Assembly: GCF_014947265.1 (NCBI RefSeq)
Contig: NZ_JADCNK010000001.1
Location: 186,001 to 250,000, forward strand
DNA: 64,000 bases
Source: Pedobacter sp014947265
GTDB taxonomy: Bacteria; Bacteroidota; Bacteroidia; Sphingobacteriales; Sphingobacteriaceae
Reading direction: 5' to 3'
The notes beneath the pieces were generated by a model. The model saw only the letters and a program-made list of their open reading frames with translations. It was not told the origin of the DNA and searched no databases. Of this stretch, positions 8,527-16,188 are shown piece by piece (positions within the stretch are counted from its first letter, which is position 1; each line of letters opens with the position of its first letter). A program made the translations under genes and the position numbers.

Positions 8527-9640
8527 CGATTTATTCGAATCCTATAACTGGGATGATACCAAAGCCAGTATTTACGATAAAACGGCTGCTGATGTAGAGC
8601 GGGCTTTGAGCAATACACAGCGGAATCTGGAAGATTTTAAAGCGCTTATTTCTCCCGCAGCATTGCCTTATCTTGAGGATATGGCACAGATCAGTCAGCG
8701 CTTAACTTTAGATCGCTTTGGTCGGGTCGTCCAGATGTACATTCCGCTTTACCTTTCCAACGAGTGTAATAATATCTGTACCTATTGCGGCTTCAGTTAC
8801 GATAATAAAGTGCGCCGGCGCACCCTTAACCCAATCGAAATTATGCAGGAAGTGGCTGTAATTAAAGGGATGGGCTACGACCATGTGCTACTGGTAACAG
8901 GTGAAGCCAACCAAACGGTACACACTGATTATTTTAAAAAAGTATTGGATTTGATCAGTCCGCATTTCGCACACATTTCGATGGAAGTACAGCCATTAGA
9001 TGTGGCCGATTATGAAACGCTTATCCCGCACGGGCTGAATACGGTCCTCGTTTATCAGGAAACCTATCACCAGGAAGATTACCGGAAACACCATCCAAAA
9101 GGTAAAAAATCTAATTTTCTATACCGTTTAGAAACCCCTGACCGTTTGGGGCAGGCAGGCATCCATAAAATGGGGCTAGGCGTATTAATCGGCCTGGAAG
9201 ACTGGCGGACAGATTCTTTTTTTACGGCCCTGCATTTATCTTATCTTGAAAAACAATATTGGCAGAGTAAATTCAGCATTTCTTTCCCCAGGTTGCGGCC
9301 TTTTAGCGGTGGTTTGGAGCCAAAAGTGGTCATGAACGACAGAGAATTGGTACAACTAATCTGTGCTTACCGCTTATTTAACAGCGAAGTAGAATTATCT
9401 ATTTCTACGCGTGAAACGCAGGCATTCAGAAATCAGGTAATTAAATTGGGGATCACAGCCATCAGTGCGGGTTCTAAAACCAATCCAGGCGGTTACGAAG
9501 TAGAACCTCAATCATTAGAGCAGTTCGAAATATCTGATGAACGTTCTGCCCAGGAAATTGCGGCCATGATCAGGAAACAGGGTTATGAGCCGATTTGGAA
9601 AGATTGGGACAGGAGTTTGATCAGTAAATCATGTTCATAA
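8513..9640 (+). CDS. thiH: 2-iminoacetate synthase ThiH
   Basis: 375 residues. Radical SAM enzyme that cleaves tyrosine to dehydroglycine (2-iminoacetate) and p-cresol for thiazole synthesis. The cluster motif C-N-N-I-C-T-Y-C-G-F (CxxxCxxC) is near residues 83-90, and the family pattern LLVTGEANQTV follows. Having ThiH rather than ThiO indicates a tyrosine-based, oxygen-sensitive route. It overlaps thiG upstream and thiF downstream (10 bp). Confidence 0.96.
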   Translation: MKSFNDLFESYNWDDTKASIYDKTAADVERALSNTQRNLEDFKALISPAALPYLEDMAQISQRLTLDRFGRVVQMYIPLYLSNECNNICTYCGFSYDNKVRRRTLNPIEIMQEVAVIKGMGYDHVLLVTGEANQTVHTDYFKKVLDLISPHFAHISMEVQPLDVADYETLIPHGLNTVLVYQETYHQEDYRKHHPKGKKSNFLYRLETPDRLGQAGIHKMGLGVLIGLEDWRTDSFFTALHLSYLEKQYWQSKFSISFPRLRPFSGGLEPKVVMNDRELVQLICAYRLFNSEVELSISTRETQAFRNQVIKLGITAISAGSKTNPGGYEVEPQSLEQFEISDERSAQEIAAMIRKQGYEPIWKDWDRSLISKSCS

Positions 9641-10665
9641 AAGAAGAGATAAACCGCTATAACAGGCAGATGATTTTGCCTGAATTAGGCTTAAAAGGGC
9701 AGGAAAAGCTAAAAGCCACCAAAGTATTGGTTATTGGTGCCGGTGGTTTGGGCTGTCCGGTATTGCAATATTTAGCCGCAGCCGGTGTCGGAACAACCGG
9801 CATTGTAGATGATGATGTGGTAGAATTGAGCAATTTGCACCGGCAGATTTTGTACAACCATACCGATATAGGCCTTTCGAAAGCAAAAACTGCTGCAACA
9901 AAACTTAAGTTACTTAATCCGCATGTGGATGTCAATGCTTATCACGAACGTTTTACTGCTGATAACGCCATAGCTATTTGCCAGAATTATGAGCTGGTGA
10001 TTGATTGTTCGGATAATTTTAGCACCCGTTATCTGGTGAACGATACTTGTATGGCTTTAGGTAAAACCCTTATTTTCGGTTCCATTTTACAGTTCGAAGG
10101 TCAGGTTGCGGTATTTAACCACCATGATGGGCCAAATTACCGGGATCTTTACCCTGCACCACCAACCGAAAACATCAACTGTGTAGAAGGTGGGGTAATC
10201 GGCATTTTACCCGGAATAATCGGCTTGTATATGGCCAATGAAGCCATTAAACTAATTTGTGACATCGGCGAAACTTTAGCCGGTAAATTAATGACCATTA
10301 ATACATTGAACAATACGGTGCTTGTATTTAAAATTGCTCCAGAAAAACAAGCCGAAACAATTAAAACGGAAGCTACAGTTCGTAAAATAAAGGAAATCGA
10401 TAAAACGACTCTGGATCAATGGCTTTCTGAATCCTCTGATAAAATTTTCCTGATCGATGTACGAGAAGATTATGAACATGAGGAAAATAATATCGGTGGA
10501 GTAAATATTCCCCTATATGAATTAACAGCTTCTCTTGAAACCATTCCAAAAAATAAAAAACTGGTATGTTATTGCCAAACCGGGCAAAGAAGCAAAATGG
10601 CTGTGCAATTACTGGACGGGCTTTATGAAGGTGAGGTTTTTAGTTTGATCGGTTCGTTGGATTGA
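9631..10665 (+). CDS. thiF: ThiF/MoeB-type adenylyltransferase with C-terminal rhodanese domain
   Basis: 344 residues in two parts. Residues about 1-235 are an E1-like adenylating domain: nucleotide loop GAGGLGCPVLQYLAAAGVG, D-D-D-V-V-E-L-S-N-L-H-R-Q, DCSDNFSTRYLVND. Residues about 255-344 are a rhodanese domain with active-site Cys in VCYCQTGQRSK. The first activates the ThiS C terminus; the second can hand over persulfide sulfur, consistent with no thiI in the operon. The zinc-binding CxxC pairs of many MoeB proteins are not seen. It could also serve molybdopterin synthase, but its place favours thiamin. Confidence 0.93.
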   Translation: MFIKEEINRYNRQMILPELGLKGQEKLKATKVLVIGAGGLGCPVLQYLAAAGVGTTGIVDDDVVELSNLHRQILYNHTDIGLSKAKTAATKLKLLNPHVDVNAYHERFTADNAIAICQNYELVIDCSDNFSTRYLVNDTCMALGKTLIFGSILQFEGQVAVFNHHDGPNYRDLYPAPPTENINCVEGGVIGILPGIIGLYMANEAIKLICDIGETLAGKLMTINTLNNTVLVFKIAPEKQAETIKTEATVRKIKEIDKTTLDQWLSESSDKIFLIDVREDYEHEENNIGGVNIPLYELTASLETIPKNKKLVCYCQTGQRSKMAVQLLDGLYEGEVFSLIGSLD

Positions 10666-11183
10666 TTGTTTTAACTGATAACTATTGTAAATGCACTAAC
10701 CATTCCAACATTCCATAGAAACTCATAGTACTCGCTTGTAATGAAGATTAGCGAGACCCGCATCTGCATTGCGGAATAAAAATATATTGACGATAAAACC
10801 GTCATGCTCATCCATCTTTTGTTCTAAAAGGTGATGGATATTACATTTGCTTGTATTAATAAAATATTCCTGCCGTGAGCTGCCTGGAATCATTATAGCA
10901 AGCTATTCTCCTTGTACTATAAGCAAAAATCAATCATTCGCTAAGAGCCTTAGCCTGCCAATTAAGGATTTCAGATTAATAAAAGCCAGCCCAAATTCCC
11001 ATCTCTTAACCTCAAGCCAAACCCAAGATATGTGTCGTATGATAAGAAAGTCAAAGTTGGCCAATTATTAATGTGTGGTATATCTCTGATTTGGTCATGA
11101 AAACATATCATTTGGTCGAATATATTCTATGGAATAAAATCAAAAGTGAATGTTTGTATCATAAACAACAAACAAAAACTATT
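10666..11183. other. 518-bp gap between thiamin operon and lanthipeptide cluster
   Basis: I see no convincing gene. ATCCATC at 10810-10816 and GATGGAT at 10833-10839, with TTTT and AAAA extending inward, make a hairpin that may end the thi transcript. The promoter for the small-peptide genes should lie in the AT-rich 11050-11180 stretch, but no clear TAnnTTTG element was found. Confidence 0.5.
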
Positions 11184-11336
11184 ATGAAACACAACTTAAA
11201 CAACACTGAAGAATTAGAACTGAAAAGAGAAATCATCACATGTGAAAATGTTAAATGTGGTATCGCTAATAAAGACAATACAATTTTAGGTGACACGCTG
11301 ACAATGACCAGTACCATGACAGGTTTCGCTATTTAA
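11184..11336 (+). CDS. Putative lanthipeptide precursor-like peptide 1 (50 aa, no GG site)
   Basis: 50 residues starting MKHNLNNTEELELKREIIT. The LELKREII stretch resembles the KEII part of the leaders at 11657 and 11969, but the LSxDQLKExxGG half is missing. Cys20 and Cys25 form a C-x4-C pair, the same spacing as in the two clear precursors, and the C-terminal 14 residues are rich in Thr (TLTMTSTMTG), which LanB could dehydrate. A purine-rich stretch precedes the ATG. It may be a divergent precursor cut elsewhere, or a regulatory peptide. The leader/core boundary is unknown. Confidence 0.6.
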   Translation: MKHNLNNTEELELKREIITCENVKCGIANKDNTILGDTLTMTSTMTGFAI

Positions 11337-11358
11337 CCAATTAAAAAAATTATCCATT

Positions 11359-11538
11359 ATGAAAAAGTATGAATTTAACCCAGAAATTAATGAAGAAGAT
11401 TTTCGCCCCTTTATGGATGATGAGTTAGGAATGATCTTGGGTGGCGGGGGCGAAGAACAATTTCTTCACTATTTAAAAGAAGAACACCGTAATCAGTTCG
11501 ACCAGAACGACGGCAGTTTTCAAAAGTTTAATCACTGA
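11359..11538 (+). CDS. Small GGGG-containing peptide 2 (59 aa, no cysteine)
   Basis: 59 residues, found by direct translation. An acidic N-terminal half (MKKYEFNPEINEEDF...MDDELGMIL) is followed by four consecutive glycines at residues 28-31 and a charged tail of 28 residues with one Ser, no Thr and no Cys. The glycine run could be a double-glycine-type cut site for the C39 exporter at 22013, but the tail cannot form lanthionine rings. It lies 22 bp after peptide 1. I do not recognise it; an unmodified bacteriocin or a signalling peptide are options. Confidence 0.55.
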   Translation: MKKYEFNPEINEEDFRPFMDDELGMILGGGGEEQFLHYLKEEHRNQFDQNDGSFQKFNH

Positions 11539-11656
11539 TTACGTTGGCCACGTAGTTAGCATTAATAAACCCTCCTTAATACGCACACCGGTTAGCGCAG
11601 TTAAATGGGAAAACAAATTAATCAAATCAATTAAATCATTTTAAAAATTAAACATC

Positions 11657-11830
11657 ATGAAAAAAGTTAATTTATCAGACAAAGTACAATTAGACAAAGA
11701 AATCATTTCAAAATTGAGCGAAGATCAATTAAAAGAAATTGAAGGTGGAAATGCAGCAGAATTCTCTTGCGTTTCGGATTCTTGCAAAAACAACACTAAA
11801 GCTTCTTTAGAAGAAGAATTAGGAGGATAA
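11657..11830 (+). CDS. Class I lanthipeptide precursor (LanA-like) 3
   Basis: 57 residues. The leader (residues 1-31) has the Bacteroidota pattern LDKEIISKLSEDQLKEIEGG. The core (32-57) begins NAAEFSCVSDSCK and ends LEEELGG. Ser37, Ser40, Ser42 and Thr47 are possible dehydration sites; Cys38 and Cys43 are the thiol donors. The double Gly fits cleavage by the C39 domain of the exporter at 22013. It is a close paralogue of the gene at 11969. A hairpin follows directly, which would let the short mRNA accumulate above the downstream genes. Confidence 0.85.
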   Translation: MKKVNLSDKVQLDKEIISKLSEDQLKEIEGGNAAEFSCVSDSCKNNTKASLEEELGG

Positions 11831-11839
11831 AAAACCTTT

Positions 11840-11874
11840 AAAGAGTGTGCCGTCTAGACCTCGGCGCACTCTTT
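11840..11874 (+). terminator. Hairpin after lanthipeptide precursor 3
   Basis: AAAGAGTGTGCCG (11840-11852) pairs with CGGCGCACTCTTT (11862-11874); the single mismatch is a G-U pair, and the loop is 9 nt. The following bases (ATTAATC) are a weak T-tract, so it is probably a leaky terminator or stabiliser. Confidence 0.65.
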
Positions 11875-11968
11875 ATTAATCAAATCAATACTCATCATGC
11901 TTTAATGTTACCTCAATGCATTGGGTAATGGCCTAAGCAATCAGATTAAATCATATTAAACAATTAAC

Positions 11969-12139
11969 ATGAAAAAGGTAAAGTTATTAAATAAAGCGCA
12001 ATTAGAGAAAGAAATTATATCAGAACTAAGTGAAGATCAGCTTAAAGAGGTTCAGGGTGGCAATGCCATCGAATTTTCTTGCTGGGCAGATTCTTGCAAA
12101 GGGCCTGTAAAAGAAGATCAGGATACCCTCGGTGACTAA
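11969..12139 (+). CDS. Class I lanthipeptide precursor (LanA-like) 4
   Basis: 56 residues. Leader LEKEIISELSEDQLKEVQGG aligns residue for residue with the peptide at 11657. The core begins NAIEFSCWADSCK and ends DQDTLGD. Ser37, Ser42 and Thr53 can be dehydrated; Cys38 and Cys43 keep the C-x4-C spacing. Ser40 of the sister peptide is Ala here, so a ring from Ser40 cannot be shared; Ser37 or Ser42 are the common donors. A two-peptide product or simple duplication is possible. The next gene starts 39 bp later. Confidence 0.85.
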   Translation: MKKVKLLNKAQLEKEIISELSEDQLKEVQGGNAIEFSCWADSCKGPVKEDQDTLGD

Positions 12140-12178
12140 CGACCCTACCTATTAAACTACCTCAATAATATCAGCGCT

Positions 12179-14596
12179 ATGAAAAAGAGAAAAAAAGCCT
12201 ATGTCACGCATTTAACGCTTCTATTCCTCCTTATACTTTTATCGGGCATTAATTTCGCCTATGCACAGGGAAAAATAAAGGGAAGGGTTATCGACGATAA
12301 AAAAACAGGCATTCCCTATTCTAGTGTTGCTTTGTGGAATGCAGACGGCACTGCACTGGTAAAAGGTGCAATTACCACCCTTGAAGGACGATTTACCGTG
12401 GATACAAAACCAGGTGAATATACCATAATATTAAGTAATATGGGCTTTATCAAATCAACAAAAAAAGTTGTACTTACAGCCGATAAAGATTTAGAACTGG
12501 GCGATATTATGCTTAATGCCGATATCCAGAACCTGCAAGAAGTGAAAATTGTAGGCAGCAAGCCCTTTATACAGCAAAAAACAGACAGGATTATACTAAA
12601 TGTTGGCGAAAGCGTACTGGCCGCAGGTAACGATGCCTACAGCATTATCGGTATGGCACCTTCCGTGCAGATGAGCAATGGAAATATCTCTATGGAAGGC
12701 AAATCCAACGTATTAATTATACTGGATGGGAAGAAAATTCCCAACGCTACATTATCCAATATATTAAGCGCTATACCTGGCGATCAGATCGACCGCATAG
12801 AACTGATTACTAACCCATCATCAAGATATGATGCAAGTGCAAGTGGAGGTGTAATTGAAATTTTTACAAAAAGAAGCAAAAAACTAGGCTGGACAGCCAA
12901 TACAGGCGGTAACCTTACCCAGGGTTACAGGTTTGGCGGTGGTGCAAATGCCGGCTTAAGAATTGGTGCCCCAAAATTAGATTTTACCTTAAACGGCAGT
13001 TATAACAAACGTGGCCATATAGAAAGAGGTTACGATAACAGGGTACTTTTTCAGGGCGTAAACCGTGTGGGTAATTTTAACCAAACCATCGATATCTCAG
13101 ATGGTGCAGCTGCAGATGGCAGTATTAACGCCAGCTTAAATTATTATATCAATAAGAAAAATACCATTGGCGCCGATTATACTTTTGTTAAAGTACACAT
13201 GTACGGCAAAGGCGATGTTGATGCATTAATCAGTCAGCCCAACAATTTTAGCAAAGTAAATACCTTTAATAATCTGGACCTGAAGGTTGATTTTGCCAAT
13301 TATGATGTGTTTTATAAACTGGATCTGGATACCCTTGGATCTAACCTGTTGCTAACAGCCAATTACACCAACTACATCAGCAACCAGAACCAACAGTTTA
13401 ACCAGGATAAATTTAACAATGGCGCTACAACGCCTGATGTTTCATTGTTCAGAAATAAAGCCTCATCCAACTACGATATCTATACCACTTCGTTAGATTA
13501 TACACAAAATCTAAATTCGGCATTAAAACTGGAGAGTGGTTTAAAATATACTTACACCACTAACAGCAGTCGTCAAAACCCTGCTAATTTTGTCAATAAC
13601 CAATGGCAGGAAACCGGTGGTGTTTTTAACAACCTTGGTTATAAAGAACAGATTCCCGCTGCTTACCTTAACCTCAATTACGAATTAGGGAAGTTTAATT
13701 TTCAGGCGGGTTTAAGGGGCGAGTTTACCCAGTATTCGGTGGTAATGGGCTTAGATTCTAATTATTTTAACCTGTTCCCTAATGTTAGGGCTGATTATAA
13801 AGTAAATAAAAACTATACTACATCGCTGGCTTATGCTAAAACCATCAACCGCCCGTCTTATGATGACCTGATCCCTTATGAACTTTATATCGATAATTAT
13901 ACACTTACCAGGGGTAATGCCCTGTTAAGACCAGAATATCAGCACGCTTTTACATGGTCTAATTTATACAAAAAGTATAGCCTGCGTTTCGGGTATACCC
14001 AAACCGAAGATGCCATTATGAGTACCATTTTGTACGATCAGAACACGTTGAAATTTATAAAAACAAAGGCAAATTTCCTTAAAAACCACCTGGTAAGCGC
14101 CAGCTTTGGTTTCCCGGTCAAGTTTGCCAAATGGTGGAATTCTAATAACCGCTTATCAGGTTATTACCAGAACATCCGTTTCCCTGATCCTGTAGCAAAT
14201 GCCAACATCATGATACGGGCAAAGTATTATTTCACCATTAGCTCAAACCATACCTTTAAAATTTCGCCAACAGTTTCCGGTGAGCTTTCTGCCTCGTACG
14301 AATCGCCTACCATTTCGGGCCTTTACAATTACGAGGGATACTCAAACGTAACAGCAGGCATCAGGAAAAAGATATTTAAAAACCAGGGGTTTATCAAGTT
14401 TGATGTAAGCGATATTTTTTACAAAAACAATCAACTACTGTCAACCAATATTGTACCCTTAATTACCGAAACCATACACCGCGTAGATACCAGAAGGGCA
14501 AGAATTGCTTTTGGCTACAATTTTGGCAAAATCGGTAACGACAGGCGTATACAAACAAACGGCAACAGCGACGAGCTGGGCAGGTTAAAATTATAA
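12179..14596 (+). CDS. Outer-membrane beta-barrel protein (TonB-dependent-receptor-like) of the lanthipeptide cluster
   Basis: 805 residues. Signal peptide to about residue 30 (LLFLLILLSGINFAYAQ), then a carboxypeptidase-regulatory-like beta sandwich (GKIKGRVIDDKKTGIPYSSV), a plug-like domain (about 115-230, with RIELITNPSSRYDASASGG) and a large barrel of the OMP_b-brl_3 type. No clear TonB box was seen. In Bacteroidota lanthipeptide loci such proteins are thought to carry the product across the outer membrane or protect the producer; both are inference. LanC follows 2 bp after its stop. Confidence 0.9.
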   Translation: MKKRKKAYVTHLTLLFLLILLSGINFAYAQGKIKGRVIDDKKTGIPYSSVALWNADGTALVKGAITTLEGRFTVDTKPGEYTIILSNMGFIKSTKKVVLTADKDLELGDIMLNADIQNLQEVKIVGSKPFIQQKTDRIILNVGESVLAAGNDAYSIIGMAPSVQMSNGNISMEGKSNVLIILDGKKIPNATLSNILSAIPGDQIDRIELITNPSSRYDASASGGVIEIFTKRSKKLGWTANTGGNLTQGYRFGGGANAGLRIGAPKLDFTLNGSYNKRGHIERGYDNRVLFQGVNRVGNFNQTIDISDGAAADGSINASLNYYINKKNTIGADYTFVKVHMYGKGDVDALISQPNNFSKVNTFNNLDLKVDFANYDVFYKLDLDTLGSNLLLTANYTNYISNQNQQFNQDKFNNGATTPDVSLFRNKASSNYDIYTTSLDYTQNLNSALKLESGLKYTYTTNSSRQNPANFVNNQWQETGGVFNNLGYKEQIPAAYLNLNYELGKFNFQAGLRGEFTQYSVVMGLDSNYFNLFPNVRADYKVNKNYTTSLAYAKTINRPSYDDLIPYELYIDNYTLTRGNALLRPEYQHAFTWSNLYKKYSLRFGYTQTEDAIMSTILYDQNTLKFIKTKANFLKNHLVSASFGFPVKFAKWWNSNNRLSGYYQNIRFPDPVANANIMIRAKYYFTISSNHTFKISPTVSGELSASYESPTISGLYNYEGYSNVTAGIRKKIFKNQGFIKFDVSDIFYKNNQLLSTNIVPLITETIHRVDTRRARIAFGYNFGKIGNDRRIQTNGNSDELGRLKL

Positions 14597-14598
14597 TT

Positions 14599-15807
14599 AT
14601 GGAAACAGCATCTACAAACTTGGGAAAAATGAATACAGAAGTGCTGTTGCCAGAAATTATTGATCTGGTAAACAGTCTCGCCCTTAATACCCTACCTAAT
14701 TTTGGTGTAGGCCATGGTAAAGGCGGAGCTATTTTGTTAAACTGCTTATATGCCAGCTATACAAAAAACGAAATTTATTATACTGCCGCAGAGCGGTTTT
14801 TAGAGGCCGCCTTTGATGACCTTAATCCATCAAAATATAAATCGACATTAACCTCCAACTATTACCTGGATATTGCCGAATTCGGCAACTTGTTGATTTA
14901 TTTGGAAAACGAAGGCCATATCGAAGAAGATTATATTTCCTTTAAACGTCAGGTTGATGATTTATTGACCGGAAAAGTAAAAGACAACATTGCAGAGCGC
15001 AACTTTGGGATGTCTAAGGGAGCCATTGGGATAGGTTTTTACCTCATTAACAGGGCACCATCATCAACAATAGCCAGAAATGCGGTACTGCAGATTCTTA
15101 ATGCGCTCGATGAACTAAAAGAGGGTAATACGGAAACAGGTTATTTCTGGACCACGCACTATTTTAGCGAACCAAGGGTGTATACCGGCCTTGCCCATGG
15201 GGTAGCAATGGTAATCAATTTTTTATCTTCAGTTTACGAAGCGGGCATTGAAACCGTAAAATGCGCAGAATTGATGCGTTACGGTTTAAAGTTTCTGCTA
15301 CAGAACCGTATGAACAGCCAGTTGTTCACCTCTGCTTTTCCACTTTGGATTAAAGAACACGAAAAAATAGTTAATCATTGTTTAGTGTATGGCGATATTG
15401 GCACATGTTACGCAATCATTAGGGCGGCTAAAATTTTAAATGAGCAAAATTACCTGGCAGAAGGCATCCGGATTGCTCTCGATACCGTTAAAAGGAAAAC
15501 CGTAGAGGAGACTTTTTTAAACGATGCTTCTGTAAAATATGGCGTGTGTTCACCCATTTTAATTTATAACAGAATTTACCAGCTTACCGGAATCGAAACT
15601 TTTAATGAGGCTTCGGCTTACTGGCTGGCACAGATTCCGTCGTATGCTACCGGGCAGAACAAATACTTAGGCTTTAAATCTTTTTTCTTCGGTGAGTACG
15701 ATAATGCACAACTCGATTTAAACTTTGGTTTAATCGGTATTGCCTTAACCATCATGCAATCTGCATCAGATCAGTATAATATCAATCAGTTTACCTGGCT
15801 CCATTAA
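14599..15807 (+). CDS. LanC-like lanthionine cyclase with altered zinc site
   Basis: 402 residues, the usual LanC length, with the alpha/alpha-barrel repeats (MSKGAIGIGFYLI, VYTGLAHGVAMVINFL, VYGDIGTCYAIIRA, LNFGLIGIALTIM). LanC enzymes add Cys thiols to dehydroamino acids and hold Zn with Cys, Cys and His. Here His200 (LAHG) matches the catalytic His, and Cys261 (HCLVYGDIG) matches the first Zn cysteine. The conserved Cys-His-Gly motif reads Cys317-Ser-Pro, so the His ligand is missing. It may bind Zn with another ligand or have weak activity. It lies between the barrel gene and the receiver gene in one operon. Confidence 0.9.
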   Translation: METASTNLGKMNTEVLLPEIIDLVNSLALNTLPNFGVGHGKGGAILLNCLYASYTKNEIYYTAAERFLEAAFDDLNPSKYKSTLTSNYYLDIAEFGNLLIYLENEGHIEEDYISFKRQVDDLLTGKVKDNIAERNFGMSKGAIGIGFYLINRAPSSTIARNAVLQILNALDELKEGNTETGYFWTTHYFSEPRVYTGLAHGVAMVINFLSSVYEAGIETVKCAELMRYGLKFLLQNRMNSQLFTSAFPLWIKEHEKIVNHCLVYGDIGTCYAIIRAAKILNEQNYLAEGIRIALDTVKRKTVEETFLNDASVKYGVCSPILIYNRIYQLTGIETFNEASAYWLAQIPSYATGQNKYLGFKSFFFGEYDNAQLDLNFGLIGIALTIMQSASDQYNINQFTWLH

Positions 15808-15809
15808 TT

Positions 15810-16178
15810 ATGAAATTCAGCTGTATAATACTAGATGACGAACCACTTGCCCAGGAGCAGGTAGAAGCATATATATCGCAATGCGATGAGCTTGTTTTAT
15901 TGGGAAAAGTAAGCAGCATGCAGGGCTTAGAGCGCATGTTAAACGCACATAAAGCCGATATTTTATTTTTAGACATTAAATTCAGGGGTGGAGACATAAA
16001 CCAGATTGCAAAACTAAAGATTAAAGACTATATTATAATCGTTATTACGGCGCTCTCTCACAAACATTTAGAGGATTATAATTTAAAGTTTGCCCGGGAC
16101 ATATTGTTTAAACCATTCTCTCTTGAGAGTTTTAAAGAAAGCCTTAATAAAGTTATTCCACTTAAAGCTGTAAAATAA
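15810..16178 (+). CDS. Stand-alone response-regulator receiver domain
   Basis: 122 residues. The sequence follows LytTR-family receivers (ILDDEPLAQEQVEAYI; phospho-acceptor Asp in ILFLDIKFRGG; conserved Thr in VITALS; Lys in FKPFS) but stops after the receiver, with no LytTR DNA-binding domain. It is 2 bp after lanC and 10 bp before lanB. It may compete with the full regulator at 20041 for phosphate from the kinase at 20783, or control the biosynthetic complex by binding. It is intact, not a frameshifted LytTR gene as far as I can see. Confidence 0.85.
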   Translation: MKFSCIILDDEPLAQEQVEAYISQCDELVLLGKVSSMQGLERMLNAHKADILFLDIKFRGGDINQIAKLKIKDYIIIVITALSHKHLEDYNLKFARDILFKPFSLESFKESLNKVIPLKAVK

Positions 16179-16188
16179 AAACTTAACC

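Noticed and set aside
10847..11071. 74-codon open frame before the lanthipeptide genes
   Set aside because: Composition is not protein-like, there is no ribosome-binding context and it fills a gap that must hold a promoter.
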